Below are positions 1-7,755 of a DNA stretch of 17,053 bases, one piece after another; the stretch's first letter is position 1; each line of letters begins with the position of its first letter. This DNA is from Pedobacter sp. UBA2067 (GTDB lineage Bacteria; Bacteroidota; Bacteroidia; Sphingobacteriales; Sphingobacteriaceae). A program made the translations under genes and the position numbers. The notes below the pieces were generated by a model. That model made no database searches, was not told where the DNA came from, and saw only the letters and a program-made list of their open reading frames with translations. The DNA lies in assembly GCA_002333205.1 (NCBI GenBank), contig DDAD01000138.1:16467-33519 (forward strand). The letters run 5' to 3'.

Positions 1-152
1 CATTCAATATCATTTCCGATCCTTCGCTAAACCAGACTGGTGCTAAAAACACACAGCGTGGTGATGGAAGAAAGCGTGATAGTTATATGTTCGGTACTAT
101 CGGGCTATCATTTTCGTTTACAGAAGACTGTTTCAACTTCTTAAAACATTAA
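1..152 (+). CDS. 3' end of a probable outer-membrane beta-barrel protein (DUF6089-like), partial
   Basis: Reading in frame 3 from the left edge gives 49 residues ending at a TAA at 150-152; the start lies outside the window. The fragment contains a polar, Lys/Arg/Asp-rich loop (RGDGRKRDS) followed by an alternating hydrophobic strand (YMFGTIGLSFSF) and a short tail with one Cys (EDCFNFLKH). A final amphipathic strand of this type is what the last beta strand of an outer-membrane barrel looks like. In Bacteroidota genomes a DUF6089 barrel protein commonly sits immediately upstream of uppS-bamA, so position supports that family. The assignment is mostly from context because only the last strand is visible. 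No clear hairpin terminator follows it before the uppS promoter. Confidence 0.5.
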   Translation, partial: FNIISDPSLNQTGAKNTQRGDGRKRDSYMFGTIGLSFSFTEDCFNFLKH

Positions 153-206
153 AAACTATCAGATTGTCTACTAACGTTTTATCAACGAAGAACTTGACAT
201 TAACAA

Positions 207-238
207 TTTGGATGGTAAAGGCATATCTTATACCTTTG
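207..238 (+). promoter_or_regulatory. Bacteroidota-type promoter for the uppS-bamA-ompH operon
   Basis: A -33-like TTTG at 207-210 and a perfect -7 box TACCTTTG (TAnnTTTG) at 231-238 are separated by 20 nt, the spacing known for the primary sigma factor of Bacteroidota. Transcription would start around 245, giving a leader of roughly 40 nt before the uppS ATG at 286. It lies in the only sizeable gap upstream of this gene cluster. Confidence 0.7.
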
Positions 239-285
239 CAGTTCCAAAATGACTTCAGAGCTTCGGCGTTTTCTTATATAAATTA

Positions 286-1026
286 ATGGGATTTAAAGAA
301 CAAATTGACTTATCCAGGTTACCGGAACATATTGCCATCATTATGGATGGGAATGGACGCTGGGCCAAAAATCAGGGGAAATTTCGCGGTGTAGGACATG
401 AAAGCGGTGTGCTGTCGGTTAAAGACATCATGGAAGGCTGTGTAGATATCGGCGTGAAACACCTTACCTTGTATGCATTCTCTACAGAAAACTGGAACCG
501 CCCGATTGAAGAAGTGAATTTCCTTATGGAACTGCTCATTTCAACAATTAATCAGGAGACTGAAACACTTACCAAGAATAACATCAAATTAAATGCAATA
601 GGCAACATTGCTTCCCTTCCGCAACGTTGTATTGACGACCTCAAAAGCGCTATGCAGAAGACGGAGAACAACACCAGTTGTACACTCACGCTCGCCTTGA
701 GCTATAGTGCTAAATGGGAAATTACCGAAGCTGCAAGAAAACTTGCGCAACAGGTAAAAGACGGTACACTTGAGGTTGACCAGATCAATGAGGAGGCCTT
801 TGCAGCACAACTTACCACAACCAACATTCCCGATCCGGAATTAATGATCCGCACCAGCGGAGAGCACCGTATCAGTAATTTTCTTCTTTGGCAGATGGCC
901 TATACGGAATTATATTTTACTGATGTGCTCTGGCCAGACTTCCGTTCAGAGGATCTTTATGAAGCTATTGTTGATTATCAGAAGCGCGAAAGACGCTTCG
1001 GAAAGATTAGTGAACAACTGAACTAA
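286..1026 (+). CDS. uppS: Isoprenyl transferase (undecaprenyl diphosphate synthase)
   Basis: This 246-aa cytosolic cis-prenyltransferase condenses isopentenyl diphosphate onto farnesyl diphosphate to make the undecaprenyl carrier lipid used for peptidoglycan and other surface polymers. The family signature IIMDGNGRWA lies at residues 18-27, with the catalytic Asp at 21. The C-terminal signature RTSGEHRISNFLLWQ is intact, followed by the conserved YTELYFTDVLWPDF segment. Length is normal for the family (about 240-255 aa). The ATG at 286 puts the usual dozen residues ahead of the LPEHIAIIMDG block, so the start is credible. No Shine-Dalgarno is visible, as is normal in Bacteroidota. It is the first gene after the promoter at 207-238, and bamA follows 62 nt downstream without a terminator, so the two are probably co-transcribed. 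Confidence 0.96.
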   Translation: MGFKEQIDLSRLPEHIAIIMDGNGRWAKNQGKFRGVGHESGVLSVKDIMEGCVDIGVKHLTLYAFSTENWNRPIEEVNFLMELLISTINQETETLTKNNIKLNAIGNIASLPQRCIDDLKSAMQKTENNTSCTLTLALSYSAKWEITEAARKLAQQVKDGTLEVDQINEEAFAAQLTTTNIPDPELMIRTSGEHRISNFLLWQMAYTELYFTDVLWPDFRSEDLYEAIVDYQKRERRFGKISEQLN

Positions 1027-1088
1027 TTTTACTTTTAACACTTTTTAACATGTGTTTAAATTAACTTAGCATCGATTTTTAGAAATAA

Positions 1089-3632
1089 ATGAAAAGAATA
1101 TACCAACTTATATTACTGCTATTGTGTGGGTTTCCGGCAGTAGCACAGATCACGCGTCCACCTGCCACTCCACAAGCTACACCGTCTTTAAAAGTCTCCG
1201 GAACTGAGCTGGATTACTTCACTCCCAAAGAATATATTATTGGCGGTACAACCTTAAGTGGTACTAAATATCTGGACAAAGAGGTAATTATCACCCTTTC
1301 TAAATTAATCAAAGGTGAAACCATCACTTTACCTGGAGAGGCTACCGCTAATGCCATAAAAACGCTTTGGGCAAACGGATTGTTTGACGATATCGAAATT
1401 AATATCACCAGACTTGAGGAAGATAGTGTGTTCTTTGATATACAGGTGGTAGAACGCCCGAGGTTAAGTTCTTTTGAGCTTAAAGGGGTAAGCAAATCGC
1501 AGAACACGGACATTCTGGAAAGACTGAATGCCAAGTCTGGTAAGTCCATCATCAACGAGAATCTTTACAACAGCACCACAACCACAATCAAGAAGTACCT
1601 TTCTGATAAAGGATACTTTTTCACCGATATTAAATATAAAACTAAGGATGACCCCAATGCGGAAAACAGCCAGATATTAGAAGTTGATATCGATCGCGGT
1701 CGTAAGGTGAAGGTTCGCAAAATCAACTTTACTGGCAACAAGGAATTTAGTGACGCGAAGCTGCGGAAGTTTTTGAAGAAGACCCACCAACAGGCATTCT
1801 ACAAGATCTTTGGTTCTGGTAAGTTCAATAAAGAGAAATACGAAGAAGATAAACTTGCACTGGTTGAAAAGATGCAGGACAAGGGTTTCCGCGATGCGGT
1901 AATCATTAGAGATAGCGTTTACCAGTACAGCGATAAAGCTGTAGCGATAGACATTGAAGTTTTTGAAGGTAATAAGTACTACTTTGGTAACATCAACTGG
2001 GCAGGTAACGCAAAATACAGCACAGAATATCTGGAGAAAGTTTTGGGTATTGAGAAAGGCGATGTTTTCAGTGAATTAAAGCTGGAAAAGAAGCTAAGAG
2101 GTGATGGAAACAGCGATGACGTTTCAAGTATTTACCTGAACGACGGTTACCTTACTTTTAACGTAGATCCAGTGCAGACTAAAATTTACAGCGATACTGT
2201 AGATCTTGAAATGCGTATCTATGAAGGACCGCAGTACACCAACAACAGAATTACAGTTAAAGGTAACACCATTACCAACGATCGCGTGGTATTGCGTGAG
2301 ATCCGTACCAAACCGGGTGAAAAGTTTTCAAAAGAACAGTTGATTCGTACCGTAAGGGAGATCGGTCAGCTGGGTAATTTCGATGAATCGAAAACTGTAC
2401 CTACACCGAAGCCAAATCCTGCAGATGGTACAGTAGATATCGAGTACTCTGTAGAGGAAAAGCCTTCAGATCAGATTGAGTTGTCAGGTGGTTTTGGTGG
2501 TGGCCGTGTGATCGGTACATTAGGTTTAACATTCAACAACTTCTCTTTGAGAAATATCTTCAACGGTAAAGCTTACCGCCCACTTCCAAAAGGAGATGGG
2601 CAGAAGTTGAGCCTTAGAGGTCAGACCAACGGTTCGTACTACCAGTCTTATAGCTTCTCTTTCTCTGAACCATGGTTAGGTGGTAAGAAGCCAGTAAGCT
2701 TTGGCTTGAGCGCTTTCACTTCATCTCAGAAATACAGACTTACGACTACGGAGAACCAAAGTATCCGCATGAACGGTGTGACGGTGAGTTTAGGTAGGAG
2801 ATTGAACTGGCCAGATAACTATTTCCAGTTATCACACGCCATCAATGCACAGCAGTACATTCTGGAAAACTATAGCGGTTTCTTGTTTTCAACTGGTACC
2901 TCTTATAACTTCAACTTAACACAAGAGCTAAGCAGGGATTCAAGGGATTCCCCAATTTTCCCTACTGGTGGTTCGTACTTCAGATTCACTGTACAGGCTA
3001 CGCCGCCGTATTCATTATTTAATAATACGAACTATGCAACAGCATCCGATAAAGAGCGTTATAAGTTCACTGAATATCACAAGTGGAAATTTGAGTCGCA
3101 ATGGTTCCAGCGTATTACTGGCAAGTTGGTATTGAAAGCACAAGCACAGTTTGGTTTCCTTGGATCGTATAGTTCAGCTGTTGGTCAGTCTCCATTCGAG
3201 CGTTTCAAACTGGGTGGTGATGGTATGCAGGGCTTTGACTTCTTGCAGGGATCTGAGTTAATTGCAATGCGTGGTTACTCCAACAACTCGGTAATCCCGG
3301 TTGGTGCGAACCAGAATACGGCTAGACAATCAGGTAGTCCGATCTTTAACAAATATGTACTGGAACTAAGGTATCCTGTAATTGCCTCACAATCGGCAAC
3401 AGCTTTCCTGGTAACTTTTGCAGAGGGTGGTAATACCTGGGATAAGTTCAGTGACTTCAATCCTTTCAACATCAGAAGATCAGTGGGTGTAGGTGCGAAA
3501 ATATTTTTACCGATATTTGGATTACTTGGCATTGATTATGGTTATGGATTTGATAAAATACCTGGTATACCTGATGCCAACAAAGGCCAGTTCCACTTTA
3601 GTATTGCACAACAATTAGGAGGATTTAACTAA
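1089..3632 (+). CDS. bamA: Outer membrane protein assembly factor BamA
   Basis: This 847-aa Omp85-family protein inserts and folds beta-barrel proteins in the outer membrane. The N-terminus is a signal peptide (basic MKR, a hydrophobic Leu-rich core, cleavage likely after AVA at residue 19). A short Pro/Thr-rich linker follows, then a run of POTRA domains to about residue 470. Within these, repeated blocks such as VRKINFTGNKEF and YNSTTTTIKKYLSDKGYF are typical POTRA elements. The barrel follows to the C-terminus. The Omp85 loop-6 motif is present as MRGY at residues 727-730, with Arg 728. Length matches Bacteroidota BamA (about 850 aa). ompH follows after 6 nt. The leader (1027-1088) is AT-rich and I see no convincing promoter in it, so transcription probably comes from upstream of uppS. 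Confidence 0.95.
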   Translation: MKRIYQLILLLLCGFPAVAQITRPPATPQATPSLKVSGTELDYFTPKEYIIGGTTLSGTKYLDKEVIITLSKLIKGETITLPGEATANAIKTLWANGLFDDIEINITRLEEDSVFFDIQVVERPRLSSFELKGVSKSQNTDILERLNAKSGKSIINENLYNSTTTTIKKYLSDKGYFFTDIKYKTKDDPNAENSQILEVDIDRGRKVKVRKINFTGNKEFSDAKLRKFLKKTHQQAFYKIFGSGKFNKEKYEEDKLALVEKMQDKGFRDAVIIRDSVYQYSDKAVAIDIEVFEGNKYYFGNINWAGNAKYSTEYLEKVLGIEKGDVFSELKLEKKLRGDGNSDDVSSIYLNDGYLTFNVDPVQTKIYSDTVDLEMRIYEGPQYTNNRITVKGNTITNDRVVLREIRTKPGEKFSKEQLIRTVREIGQLGNFDESKTVPTPKPNPADGTVDIEYSVEEKPSDQIELSGGFGGGRVIGTLGLTFNNFSLRNIFNGKAYRPLPKGDGQKLSLRGQTNGSYYQSYSFSFSEPWLGGKKPVSFGLSAFTSSQKYRLTTTENQSIRMNGVTVSLGRRLNWPDNYFQLSHAINAQQYILENYSGFLFSTGTSYNFNLTQELSRDSRDSPIFPTGGSYFRFTVQATPPYSLFNNTNYATASDKERYKFTEYHKWKFESQWFQRITGKLVLKAQAQFGFLGSYSSAVGQSPFERFKLGGDGMQGFDFLQGSELIAMRGYSNNSVIPVGANQNTARQSGSPIFNKYVLELRYPVIASQSATAFLVTFAEGGNTWDKFSDFNPFNIRRSVGVGAKIFLPIFGLLGIDYGYGFDKIPGIPDANKGQFHFSIAQQLGGFN

Positions 3633-3638
3633 CCATTT

Positions 3639-4169
3639 ATGAAAAAGTATCTTTTATTAAGCTTCTTGCTTATCGCTGGAATGGGTGCATTTGCGCAAAA
3701 GTTCGCTTATGTAGATTCCGAATATATTTTAAAACACATGCCTGAGTACAAATCAGCACAGAACCAGCTTGATGTACTTGCACAACAATGGCAGAAAGAG
3801 GCTGACGCATCCTTCGCGGAGTTGGACAAGATGTATAAAGCCTACCAGGCAGATCAGGTATTGCTAACAGACGACATGCGTAAACGTCGGGAGAATGAGA
3901 TTATTGAAAAAGAGAAAACCGCTAAGGAATTTCAACGTACGAAGTTTGGACCGGAAGGAGATCTTTTTCAATCCCGTGTAAAGCTGCTTAAACCTATTCA
4001 GGAAAAAGTGTCTAACACAATAGCTGAATATGCTAAAGGAAAGCTTCTGGACTTCATCTTTGACAAAAGCAGTGGCGCTACGATGATGATCTACTCCAGT
4101 GCAAATTATGATGTAAGCAATGACATCATTACAAGACTAGGGTATAAGCCAGGAGCGTTAGTTAAGTAA
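3639..4169 (+). CDS. OmpH/Skp family periplasmic chaperone, first copy
   Basis: This 176-aa exported protein is probably a periplasmic holdase that binds unfolded outer-membrane proteins on their way to BamA. The first 19 residues form a signal peptide ending AFA before Gln 20. The mature part opens with the OmpH block KFAYVDSEYILKHMPEY. It continues into a Lys/Glu/Gln-rich segment (about residues 40-115) expected to form the Skp-like coiled-coil arms, and returns to a beta-rich C-terminal segment (ATMMIYSSANYDVSNDI). It starts 6 nt after the bamA stop, which indicates co-transcription and fits the function. The protein is slightly shorter than the second copy and lacks its Ala/Pro tail. Confidence 0.9.
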   Translation: MKKYLLLSFLLIAGMGAFAQKFAYVDSEYILKHMPEYKSAQNQLDVLAQQWQKEADASFAELDKMYKAYQADQVLLTDDMRKRRENEIIEKEKTAKEFQRTKFGPEGDLFQSRVKLLKPIQEKVSNTIAEYAKGKLLDFIFDKSSGATMMIYSSANYDVSNDIITRLGYKPGALVK

Positions 4170-4206
4170 ACACAAAATCAAACATAAAATCACAAACAAG
4201 AATAAA

Positions 4207-4800
4207 ATGAGAAAGTTAATTAATGTATTCTTTGTAGCAGCAGGATTAGTATTCACTGCAAACATTGCGAATGCACAACAAAAGGTTGCACACCTGAATT
4301 CCCAAACAATTTTAATGGTAATGCCTGAGGCAAAAACCACCCAGACTACTTTAGAAAATCTAAATAAAACTAAGTCGGCTGAGATTGAGAAAATGCAGAA
4401 TGAGTTTCAAACAAAATATCAAGCTGCAATTGCGAAACAAAAAACATTAAGTGAAGCAAACAAAGAAGCTGTAGGTAAAGAGCTACAAGCTATGGATACC
4501 GAATTGAAAGATCTTGATACCAGAATCAAAGATGCTTCGGTAAAAGCACAACAAGAGTTAGCTCAAAAACAAGGTGAATTAACGGAGCCTATTCTTAGAA
4601 AACTAAGCAATGCTATCAAAGCTGTTGCTAAAGAAAAAGGCTTGGCTTACGTTCTTGATGTAGCTGCACAACAAGATGGAAACAATGTTGTTTACTTCGA
4701 AGGTGGTGATGACATTACTGACGCTGTAAAAACAAAATTAGGTATTTCACTTACTGCTACTCCAGCACCTGCTGCTGCTGCACCAGCGACCAAGAAATAG
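4207..4800 (+). CDS. OmpH/Skp family periplasmic chaperone, second copy
   Basis: This 197-aa exported protein is paralogous to the preceding gene. The signal peptide ends ANA at residue 23 before Gln 24. The mature start QKVAHLNSQTILMVMPE matches the first copy's KFAYVDSEYILKHMPE. A long charged coiled-coil region follows (residues about 45-120, rich in Lys, Glu and Gln), then a conserved C-terminal part (KEKGLAYVLDVA). Unlike the first copy it ends in a low-complexity Ala/Pro/Thr tail (TATPAPAAAAPATKK). The 37-nt gap upstream is very A-rich, as is common for well-translated Bacteroidota genes. The operon's strong terminator follows 21 nt after the stop. Confidence 0.9.
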   Translation: MRKLINVFFVAAGLVFTANIANAQQKVAHLNSQTILMVMPEAKTTQTTLENLNKTKSAEIEKMQNEFQTKYQAAIAKQKTLSEANKEAVGKELQAMDTELKDLDTRIKDASVKAQQELAQKQGELTEPILRKLSNAIKAVAKEKGLAYVLDVAAQQDGNNVVYFEGGDDITDAVKTKLGISLTATPAPAAAAPATKK

Positions 4801-4821
4801 TTCTAGAATAAAATGTAAATT

Positions 4822-4857
4822 GCGGGACCAGATGCATATCTGGTCCCGCTTTTTTTT
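4822..4857 (+). terminator. Strong intrinsic terminator after the ompH pair
   Basis: A perfect 12-bp stem (GCGGGACCAGAT paired with ATCTGGTCCCGC, 4822-4849) with a 4-nt GCAT loop is followed directly by eight T residues (4850-4857). This is a textbook Rho-independent terminator for the plus-strand operon. It ends only 6 nt before the murI ATG. Confidence 0.93.
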
Positions 4858-4863
4858 GCATCA

Positions 4864-5685
4864 ATGAGAAAAAATTCAATTGGTATTTTCGACTCTGGCT
4901 ACGGTGGGCTAACCGTGTTTAAATCCATTATACCGGAGATGCCGGAATATGACTACATCTATTTTGGTGATAATGCAAGGGCTCCTTATGGAGATCATTC
5001 GTTTGAAACGGTGTATCGATATACCTTGGATTGTGTGGAATGGCTGTTTGCACAAGGCTGCTCCTTGGTCATACTCGCTTGTAATACTGCTTCTGCCAAG
5101 GCACTGCGTTCGATCCAGCAAAATGTATTGCCGAATAAATATCCAAACCACCGCGTGCTTGGGGTAATCAGACCAACTGCAGAAGTTATAAATCAATATA
5201 CAAAGTCTAATAAGGTTGGGGTATTTGGCACCAGAGGAACCGTAAAGTCAGCTTCCTACCAGCTGGAGATTAACAAGCTTTACCCTGAAATTGAGGTGCT
5301 GCAGCAAAGCTGTCCGATGTGGGTGCCCTTGATTGAAAACAACGAACACCTTAACCCCGGTGCAGACTATTTTGTACAAACCTATTTGAATAAGCTCCTG
5401 CAGAATAAAGCCGGCATAGACTGTATTCTTTTGGCCTGCACACACTACCCACTAATCATTCCGAAACTGGAAGCATACCTGCCGGGCGGCATTACGTTGC
5501 TAAGCCAGGGAGACATCGTCGCGAAGAGCCTGAAAGATTACCTGTCAAGGCATCCGGAAATTGAATCTGGACTTCGTCGAAGTGCAGGGCAGCGTTTCGT
5601 TACCAGTGGTGATGCTGCGGTATTTGACACGCTGGGTTCACTGTTCTTTGGAGCACCGATCCAGTCGGAAGTTATAAGCCTGTAA
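4864..5685 (+). CDS. murI: Glutamate racemase
   Basis: This 273-aa cytosolic enzyme interconverts L- and D-glutamate, supplying D-Glu for the peptidoglycan stem peptide. The family N-terminus IGIFDSGYGGLTV places the conserved Asp at residue 10. The two catalytic cysteines sit in LACNTASA (Cys 73) and LACTHYPL (Cys 192). Length is usual for the family (255-285 aa). The ATG at 4864 is the only start that fits, because the conserved block begins at residue 6. That leaves just 6 nt between the terminator T-tract and the start codon, with no visible promoter or ribosome-binding site in the gap. Expression must therefore come from readthrough of the upstream operon or from an unrecognised start. 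The envelope theme matches the upstream neighbours. Confidence 0.95.
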   Translation: MRKNSIGIFDSGYGGLTVFKSIIPEMPEYDYIYFGDNARAPYGDHSFETVYRYTLDCVEWLFAQGCSLVILACNTASAKALRSIQQNVLPNKYPNHRVLGVIRPTAEVINQYTKSNKVGVFGTRGTVKSASYQLEINKLYPEIEVLQQSCPMWVPLIENNEHLNPGADYFVQTYLNKLLQNKAGIDCILLACTHYPLIIPKLEAYLPGGITLLSQGDIVAKSLKDYLSRHPEIESGLRRSAGQRFVTSGDAAVFDTLGSLFFGAPIQSEVISL

Positions 5686-5721
5686 TTTTTACGATGCGCC
5701 AACGGAAAGAAGAAATTCTTG

Positions 5722-5753
5722 TTAGGTTCTAATTTTAATTAGCGGTAAATTTG
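5722..5753 (+). promoter_or_regulatory. Probable promoter of the amidophosphoribosyltransferase-like gene
   Basis: A perfect -7 box TAAATTTG lies at 5746-5753. The -33 element is degenerate: TTAG at 5722-5725 has 20-nt spacing, while a TTG at 5719-5721 would be 24 nt away. Transcription would begin near 5760, leaving a leader of about a dozen nt before the ATG at 5772. The -7 box contains the TTG that could be misread as an upstream start codon (5751). Confidence 0.55.
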
Positions 5754-5771
5754 CGGCTCAAACAACACCTA

Positions 5772-7673
5772 ATGAGCGACCAGATCAAACACGAGTGCGG
5801 AATTGCTTTTATTCGTCTTTTAAAACCTCTCTCTTACTATCAGGAAAAATATGGCACGGCCCTTTTCGGGCTGAACAAGCTGTACCTGTTAATGGAAAAA
5901 CAGCATAACAGGGGGCAGGATGGAGCAGGTATTGCTACCATAAAACTTGACGTTAAACCAGGGCACCGCTACATCAGCAGATATAGATCAATGGCACAAA
6001 ATGCCGTTGCAGATATCTTTGGCTATGTTCAAAACAAGTTTGTGAACATCCAGAATGAAAAACCGGAGTTGATGAAGGATGCGGAATGGCTTAAAGCCAA
6101 CGTAAGTTTTATCGGCGAGGTATTATTGGGCCACTTACGCTATGGTACCCATGGTCAGAATAGCATTGAGAATTGCCATCCTTTCCTACGTCAGAATAAC
6201 TGGATGACCCGTAACCTGGTTATCGCTGGTAACTTCAACATGACCAATGTAGACGAGTTACTGGAGCAGTTGTATGAACTTGGTCAGCATCCTAAGGAGC
6301 AGGCTGATACGGTTACGGTTTTAGAAAAGATTGGACATTTCCTTGATGATGAAAACCAGGATTTGTTTGATGCCTATAAAAAAGAAGGTTTGGATAACGT
6401 TGCGATTACGCACCGTATTTCGGAAGGCTTGAATATCGCAAATATCCTTCGCCGTTCTGCTAAAACCTGGGATGGTGGATATGCCATCTCTGGAATTGTA
6501 GGTAATGGTGATGCCTTTATCCTTAGGGATCCTGCAGGTATCAGACCAGCATTTTACTATGCAGATGATGAAATTGTAGTGGCTGCTTCAGAGCGCCCGG
6601 CAATTCAGACTGCATTTAACATTCCTTTCCGTGATGTGCAGGAGATTAAACCGGGACATGCCTTGATCGTTAAAAAGAACGGAAAGGTTACCGAAGAGAT
6701 GATTCGTGAGCCACTGGAAAAACGTGCTTGTTCTTTCGAACGCATTTACTTCTCCCGAGGCAGTGATGCTGATATCTATAAGGAGCGTAAACGTTTAGGT
6801 GAACTGCTTTGCCCTCAAATTCTAAGCAGTGTAAACTACGACTTTAAAAACACGGTGTTTTCTTTCATTCCGAATACTGCAGAAGTTTCTTTCTACGGTA
6901 TGGTTGAAGGATTGCACAAACATATTCGTCAGGTTCAAAAAGACACCCTGCTTGGAAAACAAGGTCAGGTGAATGACGCTGATCTGGATGAACTGCTTTC
7001 GATGAGCCCTAGGGTTGAGAAGTTGGCCATCAAAGACGTTAAACTTAGAACCTTCATTACCCAGGATGCAGACCGTAACGATATGGTTGCACACGTTTAT
7101 GATACCACCTACGGGGTGATCAAGAATGATGCGGACACCTTGGTTGCTATTGATGACTCCATTGTTCGTGGAACCACCCTCAAACAAAGTATCATTAAGA
7201 TTATTGACAGACTGCACCCGGTGAAGATCATCATTGTTTCTTCAGCACCGCAAATCCGGTACCCGGACTGCTATGGTATCGATATGTCTAAAATGGGCGA
7301 GTTTGTTGCTTTTGAAGCGGCGATCCAATTACTGCGTGAGCGCGGCATGGAGCACATTATTGATGAAGTTTACGAAAAATGTAAAGCTTCGCTGGAGATT
7401 CCAAAAGAAGAGATTGTCAATCATGTGAAAGAAATCTATGAACCATTCACACAGGAAGAGATTTCTGCACAGATCACGAAGATTATTACACCTGCCGGCA
7501 TTAAAGCAGAAGTTCAAGTGATCTATCAGACACTGGATAATCTTCACAAGGCCTGTCCAGAACACACCGGCGACTGGTATTTCTCCGGTAATTACCCAAC
7601 ACCTGGAGGAAATAAGGTTGTAAATAAAGCCTTCGTAAACTGGAAAGAAGGCAGTAATAAAAGAGCATACTAG
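5772..7673 (+). CDS. Amidophosphoribosyltransferase-like protein (PurF paralogue, long form)
   Basis: The protein has an N-terminal Ntn glutaminase domain (about residues 9-300) and a C-terminal type-I phosphoribosyltransferase domain. This is the architecture of PurF, which makes phosphoribosylamine from PRPP and glutamine at the first step of purine synthesis. Cys 9, after an 8-residue propeptide-like leader, would be the nucleophile. QHNRGQDGAGI (44-54), HLRYGTHG (121-128) and Asp 179 match glutaminase motifs. The PRPP loop VAIDDSIVRGTT is at 458-469. At 633 aa it is much longer than canonical PurF (about 470-510). The oxyanion-hole Asn-Gly pair reads Asn 154-Phe 155. The CxxC iron-sulfur ligand motif of Bacillus-type PurF is replaced by DWYFSGNYPT (601-610). 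ATG 5772 is preferred over an in-frame TTG at 5751 because the latter lies inside the promoter. Family membership is secure, but whether this is the pathway enzyme is not. Confidence 0.85.
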   Translation: MSDQIKHECGIAFIRLLKPLSYYQEKYGTALFGLNKLYLLMEKQHNRGQDGAGIATIKLDVKPGHRYISRYRSMAQNAVADIFGYVQNKFVNIQNEKPELMKDAEWLKANVSFIGEVLLGHLRYGTHGQNSIENCHPFLRQNNWMTRNLVIAGNFNMTNVDELLEQLYELGQHPKEQADTVTVLEKIGHFLDDENQDLFDAYKKEGLDNVAITHRISEGLNIANILRRSAKTWDGGYAISGIVGNGDAFILRDPAGIRPAFYYADDEIVVAASERPAIQTAFNIPFRDVQEIKPGHALIVKKNGKVTEEMIREPLEKRACSFERIYFSRGSDADIYKERKRLGELLCPQILSSVNYDFKNTVFSFIPNTAEVSFYGMVEGLHKHIRQVQKDTLLGKQGQVNDADLDELLSMSPRVEKLAIKDVKLRTFITQDADRNDMVAHVYDTTYGVIKNDADTLVAIDDSIVRGTTLKQSIIKIIDRLHPVKIIIVSSAPQIRYPDCYGIDMSKMGEFVAFEAAIQLLRERGMEHIIDEVYEKCKASLEIPKEEIVNHVKEIYEPFTQEEISAQITKIITPAGIKAEVQVIYQTLDNLHKACPEHTGDWYFSGNYPTPGGNKVVNKAFVNWKEGSNKRAY

Positions 7674-7693
7674 TTGTAACTGCTATATAAATG

Positions 7694-7733
7694 AAAGGGG
7701 TTGTATCATGACGATGCAACCCCTTTTTATTTT
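7694..7733. terminator. Hairpin terminator between convergent genes
   Basis: GGGGTTG (7697-7703) pairs with CAACCCC (7717-7723). The inner arms extend through a U-G wobble and ATC/GAT around an ATGAC loop, and flanking AAA/TTT adds further pairs. On the plus strand it runs into TTTTTATTTT (7724-7733), a good terminator for the PurF-like gene. On the minus strand the tail is TTTCATTT, weaker but plausible for the LysE-family gene, so it may act in both directions. Confidence 0.8.
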
Positions 7734-7755
7734 ACGTATATATAAGACCTGGCAC

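Noticed and set aside
3617..3622. AGGAGG that resembles a Shine-Dalgarno upstream of the first ompH gene
   Set aside because: It lies 16 nt before the ATG, too far for a normal ribosome-binding site, and it encodes the conserved LGG residues at the bamA C-terminus. Genes in this phylum generally do not rely on Shine-Dalgarno pairing.
4756..4797. Ala/Pro-rich repeat at the end of the second ompH gene as a possible DNA repeat
   Set aside because: It is short low-complexity coding sequence in frame with the protein, not a tandem DNA repeat of regular unit length.
5751..5771. In-frame TTG start extending the PurF-like protein by 7 residues
   Set aside because: The TTG is part of the -7 box TAAATTTG, so it would lie upstream of the transcription start. 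The ATG at 5772 leaves a propeptide-sized leader before Cys 9.
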